From Alphaproteobacteria bacterium (GTDB taxonomy: Bacteria > Pseudomonadota > Alphaproteobacteria > Puniceispirillales > Puniceispirillaceae), in the NCBI GenBank assembly GCA_011526395.1, contig WTHW01000215.1, positions 1 through 12,298 on the forward strand: a stretch of 12,298 nucleotides of DNA. The letters run 5' to 3'. Below, in pieces: positions 1 to 6,345 of this stretch; within the stretch, counting starts at the first letter, position 1, and the number at the start of each line of letters is the position of its first letter. The position numbers and the translations under genes are program-made. Under the pieces are notes generated by a model that made no database searches, was not told where the DNA came from, and saw only the letters and a program-made list of their open reading frames with translations.

Positions 1-281
1 GCACGCATATTATCGTCTGATTTACAAACAGCCATTGTTGTGCGGTTGTCCGCTCCATAAACACTTGGCTGAACGATGACAGACCTTGTGATGCCTAATG
101 TATTTTGAAGCTTCCCATAATCTGACAAAGGGGCGTGCGGTGCGGTGTAGCTTCGCTCTGGCACTTGTATTGAAGGAGCATCAAAAATGTGAAAATGACA
201 ATCACATGTGTTGGGGGGTAGACTCAATTTCGGTGGCAAGACGCCCCTTTGTGGGGCTTCACATGTATCTGGCTGTGCCAT
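1..281 (-). CDS. Amidohydrolase, 2-pyrone-4,6-dicarboxylate lactonase (LigI)-like, 5' part only
   Basis: This gene is cut by the left window edge, so only the first 93 codons and two further bases are present. It opens with ATG at 281-279, four bases after a near-perfect Shine-Dalgarno GGGAGGTGAT, and stays open to position 1. After an N-terminal tail rich in Pro and Lys comes TCDCHFHIFD, carrying the HxH metal-binding pair that opens amidohydrolase TIM barrels. Then follow a RSYTAPHAPLSDYGKLQ segment and the VIVQPSVYGADNR strand. This arrangement matches the amidohydrolase-2 family that includes LigI, which hydrolyses 2-pyrone-4,6-dicarboxylate in the protocatechuate 4,5-cleavage pathway. 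Many relatives act on other lactones or are uncharacterised, so the family is secure and the substrate is not. It starts 22 bp after the stop of the glutaredoxin-like gene, so the two are probably one transcript. The plus-strand open frame over this region is its antisense shadow. Confidence 0.85.
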   Translation of the reverse strand, partial: MAQPDTCEAPQRGVLPPKLSLPPNTCDCHFHIFDAPSIQVPERSYTAPHAPLSDYGKLQNTLGITRSVIVQPSVYGADNRTTMAVCKSDDNMR

Positions 282-303
282 ATCACCTCCCGAAGATAGT
301 GTA

Positions 304-660
304 CTAGCTAGGTAATTTTTTGTCTGCTAGAAGCTTTTCCAGATCAGAATTACCGCCGACTAATTTTTGATCAACAAATATCATGGGAAATGTTGGAAAA
401 CCTGTCCACATTTTAAGTGCAAGACGACGGCGCCAGCTACTGGTATAGCTACCATATTCGAGATACTGAAACGATAAGCCTGCCTTTTCAAGATTACGGC
501 GCGCTTTCCAAACGGAATCATTCCATCTCATGCCCACCACAACAATTCTATTGTTTTTGACAGCCTCTTCAACTTCAGACACAACATCTGCATGATAATT
601 TTGAACCTGTTCACGGATAGATTCATGAATTGCGTCTTTTGAAAGCATCTTTCGCATCAT
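304..660 (-). CDS. Glutaredoxin-like protein lacking all cysteines
   Basis: The protein is 118 residues from the ATG at 660-658. The frame also allows a TTG start at 675, giving 123 residues, but the ATG has a GGAA just upstream and is preferred. The C-terminal two thirds has a glutaredoxin (thioredoxin-fold) pattern: a VVVGM strand, a helix, YLEYGSY, ALKMWTGFPTFPMIFVD with the cis-proline TFP, then LVGGNSDLEKLL, the glutathione-binding GG-(S/D) region. Where glutaredoxins carry CPYC or CGFS, this one reads WNDSVWKA, and there is no cysteine anywhere in the protein. It therefore cannot do dithiol or monothiol glutaredoxin chemistry. It may bind glutathione or a partner protein without redox turnover. 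An N-terminal helical segment of about 35 residues precedes the fold. It is probably cotranscribed with the downstream amidohydrolase and divergent from the dehydrogenase gene. Confidence 0.8.
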   Translation of the reverse strand: MMRKMLSKDAIHESIREQVQNYHADVVSEVEEAVKNNRIVVVGMRWNDSVWKARRNLEKAGLSFQYLEYGSYTSSWRRRLALKMWTGFPTFPMIFVDQKLVGGNSDLEKLLADKKLPS

Positions 661-675
661 ATTTTCCAATCGCAA

Positions 676-790
676 AATACTATATATGCTTGTCTTAACA
701 GTTAATGTAAAATTAGCAAATTATTTGCTTCATATGTGCTAGGTGCATAACATCACAACGTGAAATATTATATGCCGAGGAAGTTGCAAT
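676..790. promoter_or_regulatory. Divergent promoter region with two dyads
   Basis: This intergenic stretch separates the glutaredoxin-like gene (minus) from the dehydrogenase gene (plus). It contains the palindrome TTAACAGTTAA at 695-705 and the perfect inverted repeat AGCAAA-tta-TTTGCT at 715-729. For the plus strand a weak promoter can be drawn as TTGCTT (725-730), a 17-bp spacer and TAACAT (748-753), and the second dyad overlaps that -35. For the minus strand TATAGT (684-679) is a possible -10. The dehydrogenase Shine-Dalgarno CGAGGAAG lies at 776-783. The dyads are read directly from the sequence; their role as operators is inference. Confidence 0.4.
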
Positions 791-1759
791 ATGTCAGATA
801 TCAATCAAATTCAAATTGTGCATCTAGATAGCGCGACTATTGGGCCATCCGTAAAGTTAAACAAACCAGATATACCGCATGACTGGGTTTCTTTTGAGAG
901 AACGCTTGAAGATGAGATCGTTAGCCGCCTGAAAGATGCTGATGTTGTAATTACAAATAAGGTCGCCATCACAAAAGAGATGCTGGCAGAATTACCGAAG
1001 CTGAAAATGATTGCCATATCCGCCACAGGTTATGATAAAATTGACGTTAAGGCATGTCATGATAAAGGCATCATAGTATCGAACATTAGAGATTACGCTC
1101 AACAAACAGTGCCTGAACATACATTTGCTCTCATTTTAGCATTACGCCGCTCTATTAGCGCTTATTTTGATGATGTGCGCCAAAATGAATGGCAGAAATC
1201 TGGCCAATTCTGTTTTTTCAATCACCCGATATCAGACCTTAAACATTCCACGCTAGGCATCCTAGGATCTGGCTCTATCGGAAGTGAAGTCATCAAAATC
1301 GCCGAAGCTTTTGGAATGAAGGTGCTGAAATCAGCCCGAAAAGGCGAAAGGAATATCAAAGATGGATACACATCCTTTGAAGATGTTTTGAAACAGTCTG
1401 ATATTATAACACTCCACTGCCCTTTGAATAACGAAACAAAAGATTTAATCGCATTACCTGAATTTCAAATGATGGCAAAGAAGCCGTTACTCATAAATGT
1501 GTCTCGTGGTGGGCTAGTGAATGAAACGGATTTAATAACGGCGCTCGATGAGGAGCTAATCGCAGGCGCTGCATTTGATGTTTTGACGAGTGAGCCACCT
1601 AGCGATGATCACATAATTATGAAAAATTTGGACCGCTCAAATCTTATCGTAACGCCGCATATCGCATGGGCATCTGAGCAAGCAATGCAGACATTGTGGG
1701 ACCAGCTTATTGGTCACATTGAACATTTTCATCATGGCAAGCCAAGAAACACACTGTAA
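791..1759 (+). CDS. D-2-hydroxyacid dehydrogenase (glycerate dehydrogenase/hydroxypyruvate reductase type)
   Basis: The 322-residue cytoplasmic oxidoreductase has the usual length of its family. The substrate domain supplies the first ~100 residues and the end. The Rossmann domain carries GSGSIG at 159-164. The catalytic triad of the family is visible as Arg239 (NVSRGG), Glu268 (SEPP) and His290 (TPHIAWAS). TPHIAWAS and the C-terminal GKPRN are typical of glycerate dehydrogenase/hydroxypyruvate reductase, which reduces hydroxypyruvate or glyoxylate. At the end of the second beta strand, where NAD enzymes carry Asp or Glu, it reads VLKSARKG without an acidic residue, so NADPH use is plausible. 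The start is supported by CGAGGAAG seven bases upstream. The gene converges on the small secreted-protein gene with only 6 bp between stop codons. Other 2-hydroxyacid substrates are possible. Confidence 0.88.
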   Translation: MSDINQIQIVHLDSATIGPSVKLNKPDIPHDWVSFERTLEDEIVSRLKDADVVITNKVAITKEMLAELPKLKMIAISATGYDKIDVKACHDKGIIVSNIRDYAQQTVPEHTFALILALRRSISAYFDDVRQNEWQKSGQFCFFNHPISDLKHSTLGILGSGSIGSEVIKIAEAFGMKVLKSARKGERNIKDGYTSFEDVLKQSDIITLHCPLNNETKDLIALPEFQMMAKKPLLINVSRGGLVNETDLITALDEELIAGAAFDVLTSEPPSDDHIIMKNLDRSNLIVTPHIAWASEQAMQTLWDQLIGHIEHFHHGKPRNTL

Positions 1760-1765
1760 ACGAAG

Positions 1766-2119
1766 TTAATTGTTAAACTCACAACTGCCATCAGACATCA
1801 TCGGTGCAGCGCGCATAGCACCTGATATCTGACGAATTTTCGAAGTGTTTCTATTTATCAAATAAACAGTGAATGGATTATTCACGTTATCGATATCAAT
1901 CTGAGTTGAACGAAGTTGTAAAAACTCATCACGAGCTAATATTTCAAACAGATTACCCTTCTCATCCCTATATTCATTCGTGCTAAGCGCATGTGTAAAT
2001 ATTTTCATGCCAGATGCTTTAAAAGAACATTTGATGACCTCTGATGCAGAAGCAGGTGAGACGTGAGCTAAAATAGGCAGACAAAATAAGCTGACTTTTA
2101 GTAACCTTGCCAAATACAT
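1766..2119 (-). CDS. Small secreted protein of unknown function
   Basis: The 117-residue protein begins with a clear Sec signal peptide: MYLARLLK, a hydrophobic stretch (VSLFCLPILAHV) and an AxA-type site near SPASAS/EV around residues 23-26. The mature part of about 90 residues is polar and probably mostly beta. It has two cysteines, Cys31 near its N terminus and Cys113 near its C terminus, suited to a disulfide closing the domain in the periplasm. I do not recognise the family. Its ATG abuts the stop of the ureohydrolase gene (TAA directly followed by ATG), and the GGCGGA in the end of that gene can serve as ribosome binding site, so translation is probably coupled. Signal peptide, codon use and tight packing make it a real gene. 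Confidence 0.75.
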   Translation of the reverse strand: MYLARLLKVSLFCLPILAHVSPASASEVIKCSFKASGMKIFTHALSTNEYRDEKGNLFEILARDEFLQLRSTQIDIDNVNNPFTVYLINRNTSKIRQISGAMRAAPMMSDGSCEFNN

Positions 2120-3100
2120 TTATTCCGCCATCATTGAGAGCATTTCAAACATAACGGCGCCAGCGACCATGGATGTTATATTATTAGGGTTATCTTTTGT
2201 TGGCATTAAGCAGACAACATCTCCGCCAATTATGTTCATACCACGTACGCTGTGAAGTAGCTCGCGCGCTTCATCAATAGAAAAGCCACAATAGCCAGCC
2301 TCCACATTAGCAACGGCAGGCGCTATCGTTGGGTCAAGGCAATCCAAATCAAACGTAATGTAAACAGGCTTTCCATCCAGAACAGTCTTAATTTGTTCAA
2401 TGACGTCGGCTGCACCTCTTTTTCTATATTCTGCCATTGTGACAACATTGTAGCCATAATCATATGACGGTTGCAGCCAATCTTGGGTCCGTGGGTGTCC
2501 ACGCAAGCCTATTTGCATTGAATTATGGGGATTAACTTTGCCCTGATCAGCTAAATAGGCACCCCAATGCGCAGCTGACTTCTTCGCGCCTAGAAAATGA
2601 TCAACCTTTGTGAAAACATCTGTATGGGCATCCAAATGCAAAAAGCAAACTGGCTCGCCTTTTGTCAATTCGCCGCACCCAAGGGCTTGGATGATACCAC
2701 CAGTTATAGAATGATCACCACCAATTGATACTGGCCTTACATTTGCTTTATCGAGGCGCTGATAAAATGATGTTATCTGCTCTATGCAATCTTCATTATC
2801 ATTTGCCTTTGGAAATGGCACATCACCAACATCAATGATGTTTTTGGCAGACCACGGGTCAAATTCAAATTCGCCATGAACACGACGTTGAACAGCTGAT
2901 ATATTCCGAACAGAACGTGGTCCCAAATGCTGGTCTCGTTCTGTTGTACCGTTGCCTGTTGAATGTGGCACACCAACAAGTGCGATATCAGCCTCTGGCA
3001 TCTTTTCGTCTAATACGCCCACATATGGACATCGGAAAAGCGTAGGCACACCCCACCAATAGAGATTATTCATCATGCTTTCATCATGTTCACGCGCCAT
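2120..3100 (-). CDS. Ureohydrolase of the arginase/agmatinase superfamily, substrate unknown
   Basis: The 326-residue protein has the binuclear manganese site of ureohydrolases: His130 in GGDHS, Asp157/His159/Asp161 in DAHTD, and Asp251/Asp253 in TFDLDCLDP. Such enzymes hydrolyse guanidino compounds (arginine, agmatine, guanidinobutyrate, guanidinopropionate or guanidine) to urea and an amine. The substrate loops depart from classic agmatinase. The usual APGTGTPExGG loop reads APAVANVEAGYCGFS, keeping a Glu at 267, and the N-terminal region reads STGNGTTERDQHLGPRSVR. The N terminus also carries an unusual NNLYWWGVPTLFRCPY stretch. It is therefore probably a guanidino-acid or guanidine hydrolase rather than a textbook SpeB. 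The start is fixed by a strong AGGAGGAAG, with five bases between AGGAGG and the ATG. It is the first gene of a unit with the secreted protein. Confidence 0.88.
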   Translation of the reverse strand: MAREHDESMMNNLYWWGVPTLFRCPYVGVLDEKMPEADIALVGVPHSTGNGTTERDQHLGPRSVRNISAVQRRVHGEFEFDPWSAKNIIDVGDVPFPKANDNEDCIEQITSFYQRLDKANVRPVSIGGDHSITGGIIQALGCGELTKGEPVCFLHLDAHTDVFTKVDHFLGAKKSAAHWGAYLADQGKVNPHNSMQIGLRGHPRTQDWLQPSYDYGYNVVTMAEYRKRGAADVIEQIKTVLDGKPVYITFDLDCLDPTIAPAVANVEAGYCGFSIDEARELLHSVRGMNIIGGDVVCLMPTKDNPNNITSMVAGAVMFEMLSMMAE

Positions 3101-3119
3101 ATCTTCCTCCTGCTACTTA

Positions 3120-3145
3120 GCCATAGAAACCATCATAACTATGGC
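3120..3145. repeat. Inverted repeat GCCATAG...CTATGGC upstream of the ureohydrolase gene
   Basis: GCCATAG (3120-3126) and CTATGGC (3139-3145) are perfect 7-bp arms around a 12-bp centre. On the minus strand the repeat lies just ahead of the AGGAGG at 3111-3106, in the ureohydrolase leader and about 70 bp after the pckA stop. No T-run follows, so an intrinsic terminator is unlikely. It could be a leader hairpin or an operator. Confidence 0.35.
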
Positions 3146-3213
3146 AACAAGAATGATGATCAGACAACAAGTTTATAAAACTTTGTGCTGAAAGAATGCG
3201 CGATGAATAATCG

Positions 3214-4818
3214 TTAGTTAGGTAATTGTGGGCCTGATTTCAAAAGATCCTTGCCAGCTTGTGTGTCTGTAAATTTTTCAAAATTTTTGACAAATAATTC
3301 AGCGAGATTATGTGCTCTCTCATGCCAGTAAATTACATCATCATAACTGGCACGTGGATCCAGAATCTGTGATGGAACTGCCTTTATTTTTGTTGGCATA
3401 TTCAAATTGAATATCGGCAAACTATGTGTTTTAGCATCATCAAGTTCACCGTTCAAAATAGCATCGATGATAGCACGTGTGTTTGCTAAGGAAATACGTT
3501 CGCCCTGCCCGTTCCATCCTGTATTCACAAGATATGCACGTGCACCAGACGCATCCATTCGCTTTTTCAATACTTCTGCGTATTGTGTGGGGTGGAGACT
3601 TAAAAATGCCGCGCCGAAACAAGCTGAAAATGTTGGTGTAGGCTCAGTGATGCCGCGCTCTGTTCCTGCCAGCTTCGCTGTGAAGCCTGAAAGGAAGTGA
3701 TATTGAGCTTCATCATTGTCTAAAATTGACACAGCTGGCAAAACACCAAAGGCATCTGCTGTTAGAAATATAACACGGCTTGCATGGCCAGCTTTTGATA
3801 TAGGCTGAACAATATTATCAATATGATAAATCGGATAGGAAACACGAGTATTTTCCGTAAGCGATGTATCACTAAAGTCAACTTCACCAGAGGTATCGAC
3901 GGCTACATTTTCAAGCAAGGCGTCACGCCGGATAGCGCCATAGATCTCTGGCTCTTTCTCAGCGTCTAAATCAATGGTTTTTGCATAGCATCCACCTTCG
4001 AAATTGAACACGCCATCATCATCCCAGCCATGCTCATCATCCCCAATCAGAGCGCGTACCGGCGAAGCTGACAAGGTGGTTTTTCCTGTGCCTGACAGGC
4101 CAAAAAATAGTGCAACATCGCCATCTTTGCCTTCATTTGCTGAACAATGCATTGATGCAATGCCACGTTGAGGCAACAAATAATTCATGACTGAGAAAAG
4201 TCCCTTTTTCATCTCTCCACCATACCAGGTGCCACCAATGAGTTGGACACGCTCTGTCATGTTAAAAGCGATAAAAGTCGGTGAATTTAAACCTTGTTTT
4301 TCCCAATTTGGGTTACTTGTTTTTGACGCATTAATAACCGTAAAATCGGGTTCAAAATCCTCTAACTGTGCATCTGAAGGGCGAATGAACATGTTCTTCA
4401 CAAAATGCGCCTGCCATGCCACTTCCATTATAAAACGAACTTTCAAGCAGCTATTTTCATTTGCACCACAATAGCCATCGATAACATATAATTTTTTGCT
4501 TGATAGCTGCTGACCAACGAGTTGCTTCAATTCAGACCATACTTCGTTCGAAATTGGTTTGTTGTCATTTTTAGTGCCATTCTCATTCCACCATAACGTA
4601 TCTTTTGTGGTGTCATCTTTAACAATGAACTTATCTTTTGGAGAACGACCAGTATATTCACCTGTTAGAACATTCACTGCCCCGGTGTCGGTTACATACC
4701 CTTTTTCAAATCCTTCGAGATCTGGCGCTGTTTCATCAATAAAAAGCTGTTCATATGATGGGTTATGGACCACTTCAGTCGGATTTGTAATGTCAACTGA
4801 TGCCAAAAAAAGATGCAT
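3214..4818 (-). CDS. pckA: ATP-dependent phosphoenolpyruvate carboxykinase
   Basis: PckA converts oxaloacetate and ATP to PEP, CO2 and ADP, the entry to gluconeogenesis. Almost every landmark is present: GRSPKDKFIV, the FIRPSD region, the signature GGTWYGGEMKKG, the P-loop GLSGTGKTT, the metal-binding GDDEHGWDDDG, the ENTRVSYPIYHID region and the C-terminal LVNTGWNG. The frame also has an ATG at 4827 giving 537 residues. The only purine-rich site (GTGGA) abuts that codon but is nine bases from the ATG at 4818, so the 534-residue form is preferred; E. coli PckA is 540. The protein resembles the gammaproteobacterial version far more than the usual alphaproteobacterial one as I remember it, suggesting horizontal acquisition or an unexpected host. 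It lies downstream of the aminotransferase but has a long leader of its own. Confidence 0.96.
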   Translation of the reverse strand: MHLFLASVDITNPTEVVHNPSYEQLFIDETAPDLEGFEKGYVTDTGAVNVLTGEYTGRSPKDKFIVKDDTTKDTLWWNENGTKNDNKPISNEVWSELKQLVGQQLSSKKLYVIDGYCGANENSCLKVRFIMEVAWQAHFVKNMFIRPSDAQLEDFEPDFTVINASKTSNPNWEKQGLNSPTFIAFNMTERVQLIGGTWYGGEMKKGLFSVMNYLLPQRGIASMHCSANEGKDGDVALFFGLSGTGKTTLSASPVRALIGDDEHGWDDDGVFNFEGGCYAKTIDLDAEKEPEIYGAIRRDALLENVAVDTSGEVDFSDTSLTENTRVSYPIYHIDNIVQPISKAGHASRVIFLTADAFGVLPAVSILDNDEAQYHFLSGFTAKLAGTERGITEPTPTFSACFGAAFLSLHPTQYAEVLKKRMDASGARAYLVNTGWNGQGERISLANTRAIIDAILNGELDDAKTHSLPIFNLNMPTKIKAVPSQILDPRASYDDVIYWHERAHNLAELFVKNFEKFTDTQAGKDLLKSGPQLPN

Positions 4819-4840
4819 GATAATCATTCCACTTTAGATA

Positions 4841-4850
4841 CACATATGTG
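4841..4850. promoter_or_regulatory. 10-bp palindrome CACATATGTG in the pckA leader
   Basis: CACATATGTG is a perfect palindrome 14 bp upstream of the first possible pckA ATG. A site this short is expected by chance in AT-rich DNA, so it is only a possible operator or leader element. Confidence 0.2.
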
Positions 4851-4924
4851 GAGGCACGCTAACAAATCAAAACAGGCGCCACAAGCTCTAAAACACTGAA
4901 ATACATGGAAAAATAAGTAAAAAA

Positions 4925-4976
4925 GAGTGATAAAAAAAACTCCATTCTTCACAAAAATGAGTGATATTTATACTCA
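4925..4976. promoter_or_regulatory. Tandem operator-like dyads upstream of pckA
   Basis: Two near-identical elements lie in the 255-bp gap between the aminotransferase and pckA. The first, at 4925-4942, is GAGTGATA followed by six bases and ACTC. The second, at 4959-4975, is GAGTGATA followed by five bases and ACTC, with arms extending to TGAGT/ACTCA at 4958-4976. They repeat with a 34-bp period, close to three helical turns, about 100-150 bp upstream of the pckA start. Each is both a direct repeat of the other and internally dyad-symmetric, as expected for paired sites of a dimeric regulator. No regulator gene is in the window. The rest of 4828-5082 holds no gene that I can see. Confidence 0.4.
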
Positions 4977-5082
4977 ACACAATGGCCGAGTTTTAAGATA
5001 AATCTATTGGTTGAGGGTAACTGCTTACAGGCTTGCCATTACATTTTTCATTGTCAGTAAAATAGCTGGTCACGCACAGTTT

Positions 5083-6267
5083 TTAGATTATCTTAGCAAC
5101 TGCATTTGCGAGCAGAGGCACTGAAGCTTCATTAAGACCTGCCATATTAATGCGGCTATCGCTGACAGCATATATAGCAAACTCATCAGATAACCGTGAC
5201 ACCTGTTCTTGCGACAAACCAAGCATTGAAAACATCCCTCTATGCTCTGCTATGAACTTAAATCTATCAGAGTTTGTTTGACGCTGAAGCTCATCAGACA
5301 ACATGCGCCGCAAAGATTGAATGCCTTGGCGAATTTCACCTAACTCATTTTGCCATTGCACTTTCAATTCCGGATCATTCAATACCATTGTGACCAATCT
5401 TGCACCATGGTCTGGTGGGAAAGAATAGTTAACGCGATTTACCAATGATAGCTTACTCTGAACTAAATTTGTTTGCTTTTGGTCAGGGCTTACAACGATC
5501 ACACATCCAGTGCGCTCGCGGTAAATGCCAAAGTTTTTTGAGCAACTTGAGGCAATAAGCACTTCAGGGAGTGAAGAGGCTATGCGGCGCACGCCATAGG
5601 CATCCTCATCTAAGCCATCACCAAAACCCTGATAAGCAATATCAACCATCGGCACCAAATTTTGGGTTTTCATTAATTCAATAATATCATCCCACTGTTT
5701 GGGCGATAAGCTGAGGCCTGTTGGATTATGGCAACAGCCATGTAATAACACCACATCCCCTGCTTTCGCATATCTCAAATCAGCCATCATACCGTCCATA
5801 TCGACAGTACCCGTAGAGGGGTCAAAAAATCGGTAATGCTGATTGGGAATGTTTAAATAATCGAGCATACTGGCATGATTGCTCCAGCTAGGGTTAGAGA
5901 CCCAAATAGTTGCATCTGGTGACGCCAGATGAACTAATTCAAACGCAGCGCGCACAGCGCCTGTTCCACCTGCAGTAGCGGCGCTTGCGAGCCTGCCATC
6001 AAAGCTTGCAAGGTCACCAAGCACTAGTTTTTGGATAGCGGTGTTAAACGCGCTGTCTCCAACTAAACTGGTATAACTTTTTGTCGTTTCTTGTTCCCAA
6101 AGAGCTTTCTCAGCTGATTTGATGACTTTCATAATGGGTGTGTGACCAGAAGCATCTTTATAAACACCAACACCCAAATCAAGTTTATGAGGACGACTAT
6201 CTGCATGATATTTCTGCATTGTCACGATTATGGGATCTGGTTGATCAACTAATAGAGAATGAAACAT
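5083..6267 (-). CDS. Class I aspartate/aromatic aminotransferase
   Basis: The 394-residue PLP enzyme belongs to the AspC/TyrB subfamily I alpha. It has LDLGVGVYKD near the N terminus, Asn181 (CCHNPTG), Asp209 and Tyr212 (VDIAYQGFGDGLDED), the PLP lysine Lys244 (SCSKNFGIYRERTG), Arg278 in NRVNYSFPPDHGA (equivalent of Arg292 in E. coli AspC, contacting dicarboxylate side chains), and Arg372 in SRINMAG (equivalent of Arg386, binding the alpha-carboxylate). The AYQGFGxGLDED and YSxPPDHGA wording resembles alphaproteobacterial aromatic aminotransferases. It would exchange amino groups between aspartate or aromatic amino acids and 2-oxoglutarate, and kynurenine is also conceivable. The start has AGGA six bases upstream. 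It lies 78 bp downstream of kynU, probably on the same transcript, possibly with its own promoter. Confidence 0.9.
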   Translation of the reverse strand: MFHSLLVDQPDPIIVTMQKYHADSRPHKLDLGVGVYKDASGHTPIMKVIKSAEKALWEQETTKSYTSLVGDSAFNTAIQKLVLGDLASFDGRLASAATAGGTGAVRAAFELVHLASPDATIWVSNPSWSNHASMLDYLNIPNQHYRFFDPSTGTVDMDGMMADLRYAKAGDVVLLHGCCHNPTGLSLSPKQWDDIIELMKTQNLVPMVDIAYQGFGDGLDEDAYGVRRIASSLPEVLIASSCSKNFGIYRERTGCVIVVSPDQKQTNLVQSKLSLVNRVNYSFPPDHGARLVTMVLNDPELKVQWQNELGEIRQGIQSLRRMLSDELQRQTNSDRFKFIAEHRGMFSMLGLSQEQVSRLSDEFAIYAVSDSRINMAGLNEASVPLLANAVAKII

Positions 6268-6299
6268 GTTATATCCTGAAATTGCAGGTTGGTTAAAGA

Positions 6300-6324
6300 T
6301 AACAATATTGTTAATGAAATTAAC
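6300..6324. promoter_or_regulatory. Overlapping palindromes between kynU and the aminotransferase gene
   Basis: TAACAATATTGTTA at 6300-6313 is a perfect 14-bp palindrome. It overlaps a second perfect inverted repeat, GTTAAT-gaa-ATTAAC, at 6310-6324. Both lie 33-57 bp upstream of the aminotransferase start in a 78-bp gap. They may be an operator for an internal promoter, or a leader structure. The AT-rich composition makes chance a real alternative. Confidence 0.3.
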
Positions 6325-6345
6325 GAATGAGATGAGATACTGAAC

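Noticed and set aside
181..303. Possible structured RNA or riboswitch (CGCCCCTTTGTGGGGC)
   Set aside because: The GCCCC/GGGGC pairing lies within the coding start of the amidohydrolase gene, and no known riboswitch core is recognisable.
98..307. Plus-strand 69-residue open frame at the left end
   Set aside because: It is antisense to the amidohydrolase frame, which has a strong ribosome site and recognisable motifs, and it has no family-like features of its own.
661..675. TTG start for the glutaredoxin-like gene
   Set aside because: The ATG at 660-658 has a nearby GGAA, and the extra five residues match nothing known.
3407..3700. Plus-strand open frames inside pckA
   Set aside because: They are shadows of a strongly conserved minus-strand gene, without ribosome sites or recognisable domains.
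4819..4827. ATG at 4827 as the pckA start
   Set aside because: The only purine-rich site abuts this codon with no spacing, whereas it is nine bases from the ATG at 4818. The difference is three residues.
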